Part shown: in pieces, positions 17,673-30,462 of the stretch
Layout of the letters: every line of letters starts with the position of its first letter
How positions within the stretch are numbered: position 1 is the first letter of the stretch
From: Butyrivibrio sp.
GTDB taxonomy: Bacteria; Bacillota; Clostridia; Lachnospirales; Lachnospiraceae
DNA: 64,000 nt
Assembly (NCBI GenBank): GCA_015056495.1
Contig: SVGC01000015.1
Location: forward strand, 42,278 to 106,277
Direction: 5' to 3'
Made by a program: the position numbers and the translations under genes
Notes under the pieces: generated by a model
Seen by the model: only the letters and a program-made list of their open reading frames with translations
Told to the model about the DNA's origin: nothing
The model's database searches: none

Positions 17673-19061
17673 TTATGTGTGGCGTATTACTTCAAAGCGG
17701 TAGAGGATATAGGGTTCGTCATAATGGATTCCAGCTTTTTGTCTGGCTATATCAACTTGCTGCTCTATACTGTCTACGCCTTCGAGGTCAGGGAGTAAAA
17801 GTCCTCGTTTGGCTCCGGACTCAACAATTACTCCGTATCGCTTTACATCCAGTTCTTCCTGAGATGATATTTTTTCTGCTTCACCCAGTACATCAACGCT
17901 TATTTCAAGCTTACTAAGTTCCCGTTCAACGACTGGTGAAAATCTTGGGTCCCGGGATACTGCGGATACGGCATTTTGGCGGATTTCTTCTGCGACACTA
18001 TTACATGTGGCGGATATGGTGCCTATGCAACCTCTGAGCATGCCAAGTTCATGAACAGAGACGAAGGCTCCTGCTTTTGTTTCAAGCATTTCCTTAGGAA
18101 GGTCAAATAGATCCGGTAATTCTTGTCCGGTAACATGGCATATTATTGTCTTCCAGGCTAGTTCTACATAAGGATCTTTGGTCTGGTTGATCTTATAGCC
18201 AAGAAACTCATTTATAGTATTTTGTTTTCCACCGTCATCTGACTTAAGGTCAGGCTTGTCCACTCTAGGGATAAATACTCCAAAGCCATATCCTACGCCA
18301 AAAGTAGCTTCATGGGATAATATCTGTACATCAACTTCTGTATTGTGGAAAGCTCCTGCCATAATGCAAAATGAGCGGTGTCCACATTCCTGTGCCTTTC
18401 TGAGGAACTTTTCATCGAAAGATAAGAGTTCTTCAAAGGCTCCTCTGGACATTACATCCATTAGCTTTTCGTCATACTCAGGTCCTTCAGGGCTAAAGCC
18501 GTATGGGCCATCTTCTTTCTGGCAGTGTGACAGATCTCCGCTGGCTATCAGGACTATTTTTTTATCCATGCTATCAGCAACACTTCTTATCACTCTTCCA
18601 AGATTGTAGTGGGTTTTAAGAGACAGACCTGACAGGCCTATCCTAACAAGATCATAGTTATAGTAATATTGATTGATAAAATATGCAGGCACAAGTACTC
18701 CATGATCAAGCTCAGGCTCTTTCTCACCTAATGTGCCTGCCGGAATCCCCAATTTGCCTGCTTCTGCAGATAACTTATCCACAAATTCAGTATCATAATC
18801 TGCTTCAAAAGCTATCTCAGGAGCTCCAAATCTTCCCATATCGCCGTAAGCTTTTTCGCCTGGAGAGATGTGGAAATAATCGCTATACATTATTGCATGA
18901 GGTGAGGTCACAACAATTGTGTCGGGCTGGATCTCGGCTATAATACGTGCGATAGTATCATAGGAATCCAGCGTCGGCTGTATCTGCGCCTCATCTCCAT
19001 GTCCAACTTCATGAATAGCTATCGGTGGATGTGGTACCATAAAAGCTGCTACAAATGCCAT
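17673..19061 (-). CDS. AmmeMemoRadiSam-type fusion: LigB/Memo-like dioxygenase domain plus AMMECR1 domain
   Basis: A two-domain protein of 462 aa. Residues 1-275 resemble the class III extradiol dioxygenase/Memo fold (VPHPPIAIHEVG, TSPHAIMYSDYF, IASGDLSHCQ). Residues about 290-460 are AMMECR1, with the hallmark LRGCIGTI. Such fusions are known as parts of AmmeMemoRadiSam systems whose third member is a radical SAM protein; none is within the window. Function is unknown. ATG with AAGGGGG. Confidence 0.9.
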   Translation of the reverse strand: MAFVAAFMVPHPPIAIHEVGHGDEAQIQPTLDSYDTIARIIAEIQPDTIVVTSPHAIMYSDYFHISPGEKAYGDMGRFGAPEIAFEADYDTEFVDKLSAEAGKLGIPAGTLGEKEPELDHGVLVPAYFINQYYYNYDLVRIGLSGLSLKTHYNLGRVIRSVADSMDKKIVLIASGDLSHCQKEDGPYGFSPEGPEYDEKLMDVMSRGAFEELLSFDEKFLRKAQECGHRSFCIMAGAFHNTEVDVQILSHEATFGVGYGFGVFIPRVDKPDLKSDDGGKQNTINEFLGYKINQTKDPYVELAWKTIICHVTGQELPDLFDLPKEMLETKAGAFVSVHELGMLRGCIGTISATCNSVAEEIRQNAVSAVSRDPRFSPVVERELSKLEISVDVLGEAEKISSQEELDVKRYGVIVESGAKRGLLLPDLEGVDSIEQQVDIARQKAGIHYDEPYILYRFEVIRHT

Positions 19062-19122
19062 ATTTGCCCCCTTCTGTCAAAAAGCCATTTGATTACTGCT
19101 ATATTACTGCTATGTATATATA

Positions 19123-20277
19123 TTATAAAGATCCGTAAATAACCTGTTTCAGGCTACGGATAAGGCTGTAGTCACAGCCTGTATCGATCTGCTGCATGTA
19201 TACGATTATCAGTTCTTCAACAGGATCAACAAGGAAATATGTTCCTGCTGCTCCGTCCCAGCCAAACTCTCCTCTGCTGCCATTGGATGTGGCTGCTGCC
19301 GGATCCATAAGGGTTCTGAAATAATTGCCGTATCCGTATCCGATGCATCCATCCATTTTAAACTGTGCCAGCTGTGCTTCGCTCAACTGGTTGGTTGTCA
19401 TAAACTCAAAAGTCTTTCGGCCAAGTATTTCCTTACCATTGTAGGAGCCTTTGTTTAACAGCATCTTGGAAAAATGTGTGTAATCTTCCACTGTTGAATA
19501 TAGTCCATAGCCTCCGGACTGATACCATGGTTTTCTAAAAGGATCTTCCATTTCCAGTCGCTGCTTTACATCGACTTCTGCTCTTTTTAAGGTATTATCT
19601 TTTTTTCTTCTATAGAGAACTGCCTGTCTGAGACTATTGGCATCATCAATATAAAAAGAGGTATCTTCCATGTTGAGGGGTGTGAATATCTCTTTTTTGA
19701 AAAACTCATCCAGTGACTGACCCGTTATGACTTCTATGACGCCGCCTAATATATCAGCTGAATAGCCATATTTAAAGCCTGTTCCCGGCTCAAATGCCAA
19801 ATAGGCTTCTGCCAGTTTGTTAAATACATCTATATCACTTTTTAATATTCCAGAACCAACCTGTGTCTTGGCTTCGCGATATACTCTGGTCATAGATCGC
19901 TCTGCTTCGCCATATTCACCCAAAGACACTATGCCTGAGGTCATGTTCAAGAGATTGTGGATAGTGATAGGCTGCTCTGCCTTGTGCACTCCGGATGGGG
20001 AGGCTACATACATATCTTTAAAAGCAGGCAGGTAATCAGATACTCTGCGCATGAGATCCAATTGTCCACGTTCATAGAGGATCATTGCAGCTACTGCAGT
20101 GATCGGCGCAGTCATAGAGAAAATCTTATAGATACTATCCTTTCTGTCTGTACCAATAATATTTTCATAGACTTTTTTGCCCTTATGTTCAATTCGAAGT
20201 GATGCACCCAGAAGCTTTTCTGAGTTTTTCTGTTCTTCAAGTATTGTATCCAGTAATTTGAGTTTTTTCTGATTCAT
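19123..20277 (-). CDS. Beta-lactamase-family serine hydrolase homologue lacking the catalytic Lys
   Basis: 384 aa, class C beta-lactamase/EstB fold (PF00144). The SxxK box reads SMTA (Ser54-Met-Thr-Ala57) where the family has SMTK; the codon is clearly GCG. Tyr172 (YGYSADILG) and the C-terminal GWDGAAGTYFLVDP box remain. No signal peptide, so cytosolic. Loss of the general-base Lys predicts a weak or non-catalytic protein. Promoter region shared with the divergent galactanase gene. Confidence 0.88.
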   Translation of the reverse strand: MNQKKLKLLDTILEEQKNSEKLLGASLRIEHKGKKVYENIIGTDRKDSIYKIFSMTAPITAVAAMILYERGQLDLMRRVSDYLPAFKDMYVASPSGVHKAEQPITIHNLLNMTSGIVSLGEYGEAERSMTRVYREAKTQVGSGILKSDIDVFNKLAEAYLAFEPGTGFKYGYSADILGGVIEVITGQSLDEFFKKEIFTPLNMEDTSFYIDDANSLRQAVLYRRKKDNTLKRAEVDVKQRLEMEDPFRKPWYQSGGYGLYSTVEDYTHFSKMLLNKGSYNGKEILGRKTFEFMTTNQLSEAQLAQFKMDGCIGYGYGNYFRTLMDPAAATSNGSRGEFGWDGAAGTYFLVDPVEELIIVYMQQIDTGCDYSLIRSLKQVIYGSL

Positions 20278-20370
20278 CGAATGCCCCTTTTAAGACAATG
20301 ATTTTTGACACTTATATCATAAAATATATAACTATATTCTTGAAGTAGCAAATAGAAAAAAAGCAGGCTC

Positions 20371-20388
20371 ATGCGCAATATTGCGCAT
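20371..20388. promoter_or_regulatory. Palindromic operator, copy 1
   Basis: Perfect 18-bp palindrome ATGCGCAATATTGCGCAT, sharing a 16-bp core with copy 2; 83-100 bp upstream of the serine-hydrolase start. Confidence 0.65.
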
Positions 20389-20562
20389 TCATCTATTTCG
20401 ATGTTTTTTGCAAAAGTCTTGATTTTACTAGGTTTACAGCTGTTTGATAAAAAATTTGAACTAGAGGTTTTTGCTAAATGACTTTTAATTTTTTTGTATT
20501 TTCTTGCGAATGATTTTCCCAAAGCATTTATGATAATATACTTTCAGTATTACGTACTAGAC

Positions 20563-20578
20563 TGCGCAATATTGCGCA
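20563..20578. promoter_or_regulatory. Palindromic operator, copy 2
   Basis: Perfect palindrome TGCGCAATATTGCGCA, 20 bp downstream of a TATACT box and 87 bp before the galactanase ATG. Centre-to-centre distance to copy 1 is 191 bp, about 18 helical turns. The regulator is not in the window. Confidence 0.65.
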
Positions 20579-20646
20579 AATGAATCAAGGTAGCTTTTGG
20601 AATCACTCTTTTTTCCAAAACTAACCTGAAAATATTAGGGGGCTAA

Positions 20647-23604
<2,958 letters not shown>

Positions 23605-23610
23605 TCTAAA

Positions 23611-23669
23611 AAACAGTATTGCCTTTATACATCTCATTACTGAGTATGTTAAGGCAATACTGTTTTTTT
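23611..23669. terminator. Bidirectional terminator between galactanase and EamA genes
   Basis: Perfect 15-bp stem (AAACAGTATTGCCTT and its complement at 23651-23665), T-rich on both exits; it serves both convergent genes. Confidence 0.9.
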
Positions 23670-23680
23670 ATATCATAATA

Positions 23681-24640
23681 CTAATTCTCTTTTGTTTTTT
23701 CTTTGATTGGTCTGTTTACTACATATATTCCAAGAGCTACAAGTACAAGCGCTGCAAGTGTTATAACGTTCATGGCTTCATTTCCTTCATGCAGGAAGAT
23801 GGCTGACAGGATAACTCCTAGTACCGGATTCATGAAGCCAAGTACTGTTACGTGGCTTACAGGGTTGTATTTCAGAAGTATTCCCCACAATGTGTAGGCT
23901 CCTGCTGAGATAAATGCCATATATATCAGAAGCGGTATGCTGTAGGATGACATTATCTGTAAATGTCCGCCACAGGCAAGTCCTATTACTATCATGGCAA
24001 TTCCGCCAATAAAGAACTGATATCCACTAAGTGTTACAGGGTTCTCTTTTGCAGAGAACTTTTTGATAAAACAACCTGATGCCGCATTGGCAAGAGCCGC
24101 AGCTATCATAGCGCCTTCACCCTGAAGAGATATATTTCCAGACAGTGAGGAAAAGCTTCCTGCGCTAACAATTACTACTACGCCTGCAAAACCAAGCAAG
24201 CTGCCAAGAGCTTTTCTTAAGGTCATTTTTTCATAGTGAAAAACATACACAGCCAGCAGTATGCTGAAAAAAGTTCCTGCAGCATTGATGATAGAGCCTC
24301 TCACGCCTGATGTATGGGCCAGTGCCATGTAGAAAAATATGTACTGTAATATGGTCTGAAAACATGCCAGCACCAAAGCGTATTTAACTGTTGAGACCTG
24401 GAGCTTTAGAAATTTTCTGGAAAGGAGACTTCCAAAGATTATTACCATGATGCCTGCAATTGCAAATCTGCATCCTGCAAATAGTATTCTTGAAGGAGTA
24501 TCACCGGCTCCTATATTAAACATTTCATAACCAATCTTGATGGCAGGGGATGCACTTCCCCACAGCAGACAGCAGAAAAATGCTGAAATTACAAGTATTG
24601 GTAATCTACTCCATATGGTTTTCTCAGTATTGTTTGTCAT
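23681..24640 (-). CDS. EamA/DMT-superfamily transporter
   Basis: 319 aa with about ten membrane helices in two EamA halves (about 10-150 and 170-305). Internal-repeat hallmarks include LLWGSASPAIKIGYE in helix 1 and GAYTLWGILLKYNPVSHV in the second half. Family members export metabolites or amino acids; the substrate cannot be told. It starts 12 bp after the NptA stop, with a weak ribosome site, so translation is probably coupled. Confidence 0.9.
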   Translation of the reverse strand: MTNNTEKTIWSRLPILVISAFFCCLLWGSASPAIKIGYEMFNIGAGDTPSRILFAGCRFAIAGIMVIIFGSLLSRKFLKLQVSTVKYALVLACFQTILQYIFFYMALAHTSGVRGSIINAAGTFFSILLAVYVFHYEKMTLRKALGSLLGFAGVVVIVSAGSFSSLSGNISLQGEGAMIAAALANAASGCFIKKFSAKENPVTLSGYQFFIGGIAMIVIGLACGGHLQIMSSYSIPLLIYMAFISAGAYTLWGILLKYNPVSHVTVLGFMNPVLGVILSAIFLHEGNEAMNVITLAALVLVALGIYVVNRPIKEKTKEN

Positions 24641-24652
24641 AATTATGATGCT

Positions 24653-26908
24653 TCAGTCTTTATCTTTCTTTTTCTTTGATTTTTTATCTTTCTTTTTATC
24701 GGACTTGTCCTTTTTATCAGATTTATTTTTTTTGTCTTTCTTTTGGGACTTATCCTTTTTCTCTGACTTCTTTTCTGAATCTTCTGATTCTGAAGTATCT
24801 TTATCTTTCTTCTTTTTATCCTTCTTCTTTTTGTGTTTTTCATCTTCAGAAGAAGCTTCCATAAGCTTTAATCGCTCTATGGCTGACAGTGGGATACTAT
24901 TCTGCTGAGCAGCGCCTTCTGCTGTAGCATTTTCAGAGTTAGCACCTTCAGCAGAAATATTTTCCTCTTTCACTACTTTGTCTGTTGACTTTTCTGATGA
25001 ATTAGTATCTTCTTCCTGTGTATATTCAAGTTCACGCTGTTCATAGCTCATAACGTTGGCAAGAACAGGATGCTCAGCTGCAAAAGCTGCTTCAATGGAG
25101 CCGTCTTCATCAGAGCCTTTTTTAACAGCTGGAAGACGATACTTGCGCTCATAGTAATCAACTGACTGCTCGAAATTGCTTCCTTCTTCATTTTTAAGAA
25201 GTTCAATATATGCGTGTGTATCAAACAGATTCTGGCTTACTTCAATGATGCAGACACCGATATTACTGCAGTGGTCTGCTATTCTCTCGAAATCAGTTCC
25301 TATATCAGATAAGTTGAAGCCCTGCTCAATTGTACATTTGCCCTTACGAAGACGTCTTACGTGTCTGCGCTTAACTTCCATGTGAAGTCCATCGATGACT
25401 TCTTCAAGAGGCTCGATCGATCTTGCCAGCTTAACATCCTGATTCTGGAAGGCCTGAATTGATGTATTTACTATCTCTTTTACAGCATCAGCAAAAATGT
25501 GAAGCTCTGTCATAGCCTTTGGTGTGAAAGGCGTATCTTTTTCATGCATCATACGTGCTGTCTGCATGATATTAAGTGAGTGGTCACTTATACGTTCAAA
25601 ATCAGTGATAGCATGCAGCAGGATAGACAATGTATGGCTGTCTGCCACAGTCAGCTGACTGGAATTGATCTTCATAAGATATGTTCCCAGCTGATCTTCA
25701 TACTTATCAACTTTATTCTCAAGCTCTGCCACTTCATCTGCAATTGCCTGATCATACTCAGTGATCAGGGTCATGGCCTTAAAGAGGCCTTCTCTTGAAT
25801 ACTCTGCCATATCGCATGCGGCAAGTCTTGCCTGCTCAAGAGCAAATGGCGGGTTTGAAAGGAAACGATCATCAAGGGCTGCAAGAGCAAACTCTGATTC
25901 CTGATGTTCTTTCTCTTTTTCATCAATCGGAATGGTCTTAAGTGCCAGCTTAACAAGCAGTCCTGAAAATGGAAGCATAAGTGGTGTAGCCACAAGATTG
26001 ACCAATGTGTGGACACTTGCTATACCTACCATGCCTGCCTGCTGGTTCATAAATTCAAAGCTGAATATTGCATTGAGGATATAGAATATTGCCAAGAATG
26101 ACAATGCTTTTATTACATTGAAATACAGGTGCATGAGAGCTGTTCTCTTACCATTTTTATTGGCACCAAAGGATGAAAGAATAGCTGTGATACATGTACC
26201 AACCTCAGAACCGATTACTACTGGAATAGCCATAGAGTAGTGAATGGTTACTGAAAGTGAAAGAGCCTGCAGTACACCGATGGTTCCTGCTGAACTCTGG
26301 ATCATCATTGTAAAGAGTATACCTACAAGAAATCCGATTATTGGATTGCTAAATGCCAGGAGCAATGACTGGAATTGTGGCACGTCCTTAAGTGGAGTCA
26401 CTGCGCTGGACATCATGTTCATTCCATACATGAGTACAGCAAATCCAAGTAAAATAGTTCCGATATTCTTCTTTTTATCTGACTTGACGAACATGTACAG
26501 AACTATACCGATAAGCGCCAAAAATGGCGTAAAAGATGTAGGCTTAAATAAATTAATTATAAAATTGTCACTACTGATAGCGTTAAGTGACAATAGCCAT
26601 GCAGTGAAAGTAGTACCCAGATTGGCACCGAGAATGACATTAACAGCCTGTGACAGTGTCATGATACCTGAGTTAACAAGACCTACCACCATAACTGTTG
26701 AAGCTGATGATGACTGAACCAGTGCAGTTACGCCAACACCAAAAAGATAGGCTAAAAGCTTGTTGGATGTAATCCTTGCAAGGGTACTCTCAAGCTTACC
26801 ACCTGAAGCCTTTGTAAGACCTCCGCTCATAATGTTCATGCCATACAAAAAGAGCGCAAGACCTCCCACCAGACCTGCTATTAACGAAAATACTTCTAAA
26901 GAGCTCAT
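24653..26908 (-). CDS. Na/Pi-cotransporter family protein with PhoU-like domain and Lys-rich tail
   Basis: 751 aa from the ATG at MSSLEV (GGAGG upstream; an ATG 18 bp earlier lacks a site). The two Na/Pi repeats carry QSSSASTVMVVGLVNSG and MIQSSAGTIGVLQALS within about eight membrane helices (residues 1-310). PhoU-like helical domain about 350-560. The last 60 or so residues are almost only Lys, Asp, Ser and Glu, an unusual cytosolic tail. Expected role: sodium-driven phosphate uptake, or gating by PhoU. Followed by the EamA gene. Confidence 0.92.
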   Translation of the reverse strand: MSSLEVFSLIAGLVGGLALFLYGMNIMSGGLTKASGGKLESTLARITSNKLLAYLFGVGVTALVQSSSASTVMVVGLVNSGIMTLSQAVNVILGANLGTTFTAWLLSLNAISSDNFIINLFKPTSFTPFLALIGIVLYMFVKSDKKKNIGTILLGFAVLMYGMNMMSSAVTPLKDVPQFQSLLLAFSNPIIGFLVGILFTMMIQSSAGTIGVLQALSLSVTIHYSMAIPVVIGSEVGTCITAILSSFGANKNGKRTALMHLYFNVIKALSFLAIFYILNAIFSFEFMNQQAGMVGIASVHTLVNLVATPLMLPFSGLLVKLALKTIPIDEKEKEHQESEFALAALDDRFLSNPPFALEQARLAACDMAEYSREGLFKAMTLITEYDQAIADEVAELENKVDKYEDQLGTYLMKINSSQLTVADSHTLSILLHAITDFERISDHSLNIMQTARMMHEKDTPFTPKAMTELHIFADAVKEIVNTSIQAFQNQDVKLARSIEPLEEVIDGLHMEVKRRHVRRLRKGKCTIEQGFNLSDIGTDFERIADHCSNIGVCIIEVSQNLFDTHAYIELLKNEEGSNFEQSVDYYERKYRLPAVKKGSDEDGSIEAAFAAEHPVLANVMSYEQRELEYTQEEDTNSSEKSTDKVVKEENISAEGANSENATAEGAAQQNSIPLSAIERLKLMEASSEDEKHKKKKDKKKKDKDTSESEDSEKKSEKKDKSQKKDKKNKSDKKDKSDKKKDKKSKKKKDKD

Positions 26909-27113
26909 TTTTCCTCCATAATTCAAATACTATTTGCTATTCACAAATATAATAGATGAGCCAAATATATAAACTCTTTGTTGCCTATTACTATCTTATC
27001 TGAATTCAATGCTAACTTGCAATACTAAAAGTGACTTAAAAAAATTCTAAAATATTGCATTTTATGCTATATTTAATAAAGTTGCATGTATTTTTATAAA
27101 TAAGAGGTCAATT

Positions 27114-27719
27114 ATGGCACATATCCACGAAATAATCCAGTTAACAGAAAACAGATTTGTAAACCTTTTTAACGTAAAGGGATCAAATGATAAGGGACAT
27201 CAGTCCAACTATTTTGTAGCCTCAAGGGCAAAAAATGTTGATGAATTGAAGATAACAACTAAGAAAGTAAACGCTGATGGCGTTTCTATCTATAGCTTGT
27301 ATGGAGAGAAAAAAGATAAGGTCGTCCTCATAAGGCAGTATCGCTATCCAATCGATGCATATGTATACGAACTTCCTGCAGGACTCTGCGAAGCAGGTGA
27401 AAACTATCGTGAAGCTGCTATCAGGGAGATGCATGAGGAAACAGGTCTTACCTTTACTCCTATTGACGTTGATCCTATGTATGAGGCTCCTCGTTTTACT
27501 ACTATCGGAATGACAGATGAAGCCGTAGCCGCTGTTTATGGTTATTCTGAAGGAAATATTTCTGATAAGTTCAATGAAGTCAGCGAAGAAATCGAAGTTG
27601 TCATTGCTGACAGAGATGAAGTAAGACGTATCCTCAAGGAAGAAAGGGTTGCCATGCAGTGTGCATATCAGCTGATGCACTTTTTGCATGATGAAGAGCC
27701 TTTCGGATTCTTACATTAA
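27114..27719 (+). CDS. NUDIX hydrolase, ADP-ribose pyrophosphatase-like
   Basis: 201 aa. A complete NUDIX box (G-x5-E-x7-REMHEETGL) lies around residues 98-120, preceded by the beta-strand arrangement VVLIRQYRYPIDAYVYELPAG typical of ADP-sugar pyrophosphatases. ATG with AAGAGG. Single gene; the downstream palindromic array fills the gap to glpK. Confidence 0.92.
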   Translation: MAHIHEIIQLTENRFVNLFNVKGSNDKGHQSNYFVASRAKNVDELKITTKKVNADGVSIYSLYGEKKDKVVLIRQYRYPIDAYVYELPAGLCEAGENYREAAIREMHEETGLTFTPIDVDPMYEAPRFTTIGMTDEAVAAVYGYSEGNISDKFNEVSEEIEVVIADRDEVRRILKEERVAMQCAYQLMHFLHDEEPFGFLH

Positions 27720-27723
27720 AAAA

Positions 27724-27860
27724 GGAGACACTTGGGACGTATCAGATTGACTCATTGTGTGCAATGAGTCAGTTTGATACGTCCCCGGTGACTCATTGTA
27801 TGCAATGAGTCAATCTGATACGTCCCCAGTGACTCAATCTGATACGTCCCCAGTGACTCA
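27724..27860. repeat. Modular palindromic repeat, four-unit copy (locus C)
   Basis: 137 bp filling the gap between two convergent stops. Units run forward (degenerate first heptamer GGAGACA), then three reverse. The last two units share one TGACTCA without a linker, direct evidence of unit-wise growth. It ends 8 bp from the glpK stop. Confidence 0.93.
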
Positions 27861-27868
27861 GTCTATAT

Positions 27869-29371
27869 TTATTCGTCTTCACTCCATGCTATTGCGCATC
27901 TTACTGCTCTCTTCCAGCCTTTGAGCAGGTCTTTACGAACATCCTCATCCATATCTGGCTCGAACTTCCTTCCAAGCTGCCAATTGTTTTTGACATCTTC
28001 GATGTCCTTCCAATAGCCAACTGCGATTCCGGCAAGGTAAGCAGCACCAAGAGCTGTAGTTTCAATGCACTTTGGTCTGTATGCTGTAGCGTTGCAGATA
28101 TTAGCCTGGAATTTCATAAGGAAATTGTTGGCACTGGCGCCGCCATCTACCTTTAATTCCTTGAGTTCTACTCCGGCATCTTCTTCCATAGCCTTGATGA
28201 CATCAGCACACTGGTAGCATATTGATTCCAGAGTTGCTCTGATGAAATGCTCTTTTTTGCATCCTCTTGTAATTCCTACAATGGTTCCTCTCGCATATGG
28301 ATCCCAGTATGGAGCTCCCATTCCTGTAAATGCAGGAACAACGTATACTCCTGCTGTATCAAATACTTCATCGGCATATTCTTCAGACTGGGATGCTGAC
28401 TTGATCATGCGCATCTCATCTCTAAGCCACTGGATACTGGCTCCGGCTACAAATACACTTCCTTCAAGAGCGTATACAGGCTCATCTGTTACGCTGGCAG
28501 CAATTGTAGTCAGAAGTCCATGCTCGGACCTAATTGCTTTATTGCCTGTATTCATAAGCAAAAATCCGCCGGTTCCGTATGTATTTTTAACCTGACCTAC
28601 ATCAAAGCAGCACTGTCCAAACAACGCAGCCTGCTGATCTCCGGCAGCACCGGCAATTGCTATCTCTCCGCCAAGGATAGACGCATCTGCCATTCCATAG
28701 ATGCAGCTGCTAGGCATTGCCTTAGGGAGCATGGAAGCAGGAATGTGGAACTTGGCCAAAAGCTCTTCATCCCAGCATCTCTTATGGATATCAAAGAGCA
28801 TCGTCCTTGAGCAGTTAGTATAATCTGATACGTGTACTTTTCCTTTGGTGAGATTCCAGATAAGCCATGAATCAACGTTACCAAAGGCAAGCTTTCCTTC
28901 TTCTGCCTTTTGTCTTGCGCCTTCTACGTTATCAAGGATCCATTCTATCTTGGTTGCAGAAAAATAGGCATCTGGAACAAGTCCGGTCTTCTCGCGGATC
29001 ACTTTATCGAAGCCTTCTTTTTTGATCTGCTCTATTCTGTCAGCAGTTCGTCTGCACTGCCATACAATTGCGTTATAAACTGGTTCTCCAGTCTCTTTAT
29101 CCCAAACGATCGTTGTTTCACGCTGATTGGTAATACCAATAGCTGCTATATCTTCAGCATTTGCGCCTATAGTAGCCATTGCCTCTATAGCTACTGCAAG
29201 CTGTGATGACCATATTTCTCTTGGATTGTGCTCCACCCAGCCTGGCTTTGGGTAATACTGCTGAAACTCCTTCTGCGCCATGCTTACGATTTTTCCACTC
29301 TTGTCAAAAAGAATGCATCTGGAACTTGTTGTTCCCTGATCAAGAGCAAGTACGTATTTCTTTTCTCCCAT
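27869..29371 (-). CDS. glpK: Glycerol kinase
   Basis: Phosphorylates glycerol to sn-glycerol 3-phosphate with ATP. 500 aa, a full-length FGGY kinase: N-terminal [42 protein letters not shown], and the C-terminal [17 protein letters not shown] with AAAGGTAGG. No glpF or glpD is adjacent. It is separated from the GNAT gene by 82 bp. Confidence 0.97.
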   Translation of the reverse strand: MGEKKYVLALDQGTTSSRCILFDKSGKIVSMAQKEFQQYYPKPGWVEHNPREIWSSQLAVAIEAMATIGANAEDIAAIGITNQRETTIVWDKETGEPVYNAIVWQCRRTADRIEQIKKEGFDKVIREKTGLVPDAYFSATKIEWILDNVEGARQKAEEGKLAFGNVDSWLIWNLTKGKVHVSDYTNCSRTMLFDIHKRCWDEELLAKFHIPASMLPKAMPSSCIYGMADASILGGEIAIAGAAGDQQAALFGQCCFDVGQVKNTYGTGGFLLMNTGNKAIRSEHGLLTTIAASVTDEPVYALEGSVFVAGASIQWLRDEMRMIKSASQSEEYADEVFDTAGVYVVPAFTGMGAPYWDPYARGTIVGITRGCKKEHFIRATLESICYQCADVIKAMEEDAGVELKELKVDGGASANNFLMKFQANICNATAYRPKCIETTALGAAYLAGIAVGYWKDIEDVKNNWQLGRKFEPDMDEDVRKDLLKGWKRAVRCAIAWSEDE

Positions 29372-29453
29372 GTTTTGTAACCTACCTTTTACATTTTTTT
29401 ATAAAAAACAGAGTCCCCAATTCTCTGTTCATAACTATTTGCAGCCCGTATCC

Positions 29454-30425
29454 TCAGGCATTCCATACCATTCTCACGTAATGTCCATAGTGGGACTGGC
29501 CCAGCGAAACTGCCTGTTCGCCCCCATAAACATCACCATATATGTTTTCTTCTATGTCCTGTTCATCAACTATTTTGAATCCTAGCTTTTTACACAAATG
29601 AACAGATACTTCATTTTCTTTTTTTACAAAAGTCTGGACCTTGTCAAACTGCAATATGTCGCGGCCATAGTCCATGATGGCGCTGCATACTTCATAGGCA
29701 TATCCATGTCTCTGGAAAGGAGTTGCGATCAAGAATCCAAGCTCCACGTCGTCAAAGCCTTTCCTGATGCTAAATCCAGCCCTTCCGATCACTTCCTCTG
29801 TTGACTTTAAAACAACTGTCCAGGTTCCAAATCCCATAAGACCATAGACTTTATCGATATAGTCCTTGGTATATCTTTTTTCATCCTCAGGATTTTCAAA
29901 TAATCCTTCAATGTATCTGGTCATTTCCGGATCCGAGTATATCTTGTAAAAAGAATCTACATCTTCCACTGTAGTCTCTCGTATAATGCATCTGTCTGTT
30001 TCAAGGACCTTCCATGGGAGATGTGCTGCCCTCTGATAGGCTTTGACGTAGGAATCCTCCTCCACCATGTCTATGTCCTGAAAAACGTATTTGACTCCGC
30101 TAAAGCTCTCCTGTGAATTGCCATCATGCTGAAAGCCTATACAATAGCAGCCTCTTTTTATCAGCTGCTGCCCAATTATCATTGAATCTACAACAAATAA
30201 TGTCTCGCCGATATTAAGTGGTCTGCTGCCATCATCAAGAGATAATAGAATATCTCCGTTATCAACCTGTTCCTGTGAAAAAACTGCCTTGCGACAGGAA
30301 TATCCACATTCGGTGAGATATTTTGATGCGTTATCCACTTGTTTTGACACATTTTCTGCAATTATGTCAAAACCTCCTGCCTGATCAGTATCCTCAAGCA
30401 GACAAAAATATATATTACTAAGCAC
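29454..30425 (-). CDS. GNAT acetyltransferase (RimJ/RimL type) with an N-terminal HAD-like region
   Basis: 323 aa from a GTG behind GGAGGG. Residues about 140-300 form a GNAT domain (CIIRETTVEDVDSFYKIYSD, GRAGFSIRKG, LGFLIATPFQRHGYAYEV, acetyl-CoA loop region). The first 125 residues are extra and look like a HAD/phosphatase-type fragment with strands LLSLDDGS and TLFVVDSM; the assignment is tentative. Substrate unknown. Confidence 0.82.
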   Translation of the reverse strand: MLSNIYFCLLEDTDQAGGFDIIAENVSKQVDNASKYLTECGYSCRKAVFSQEQVDNGDILLSLDDGSRPLNIGETLFVVDSMIIGQQLIKRGCYCIGFQHDGNSQESFSGVKYVFQDIDMVEEDSYVKAYQRAAHLPWKVLETDRCIIRETTVEDVDSFYKIYSDPEMTRYIEGLFENPEDEKRYTKDYIDKVYGLMGFGTWTVVLKSTEEVIGRAGFSIRKGFDDVELGFLIATPFQRHGYAYEVCSAIMDYGRDILQFDKVQTFVKKENEVSVHLCKKLGFKIVDEQDIEENIYGDVYGGEQAVSLGQSHYGHYVRMVWNA

Positions 30426-30462
30426 TTAAAGCCCTCCATACGGAGCCGAAAAGCCCCTTCGA

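Noticed and set aside
20274..20522. 82-codon frame on the minus strand upstream of the serine hydrolase
   Set aside because: No ribosome site; it runs through operator copy 1 and has noncoding composition.
24643..24908. Open frames on both strands in the Lys-rich region
   Set aside because: They mirror the low-complexity Lys/Asp/Ser codons of the Na/Pi transporter tail and have no ribosome site.
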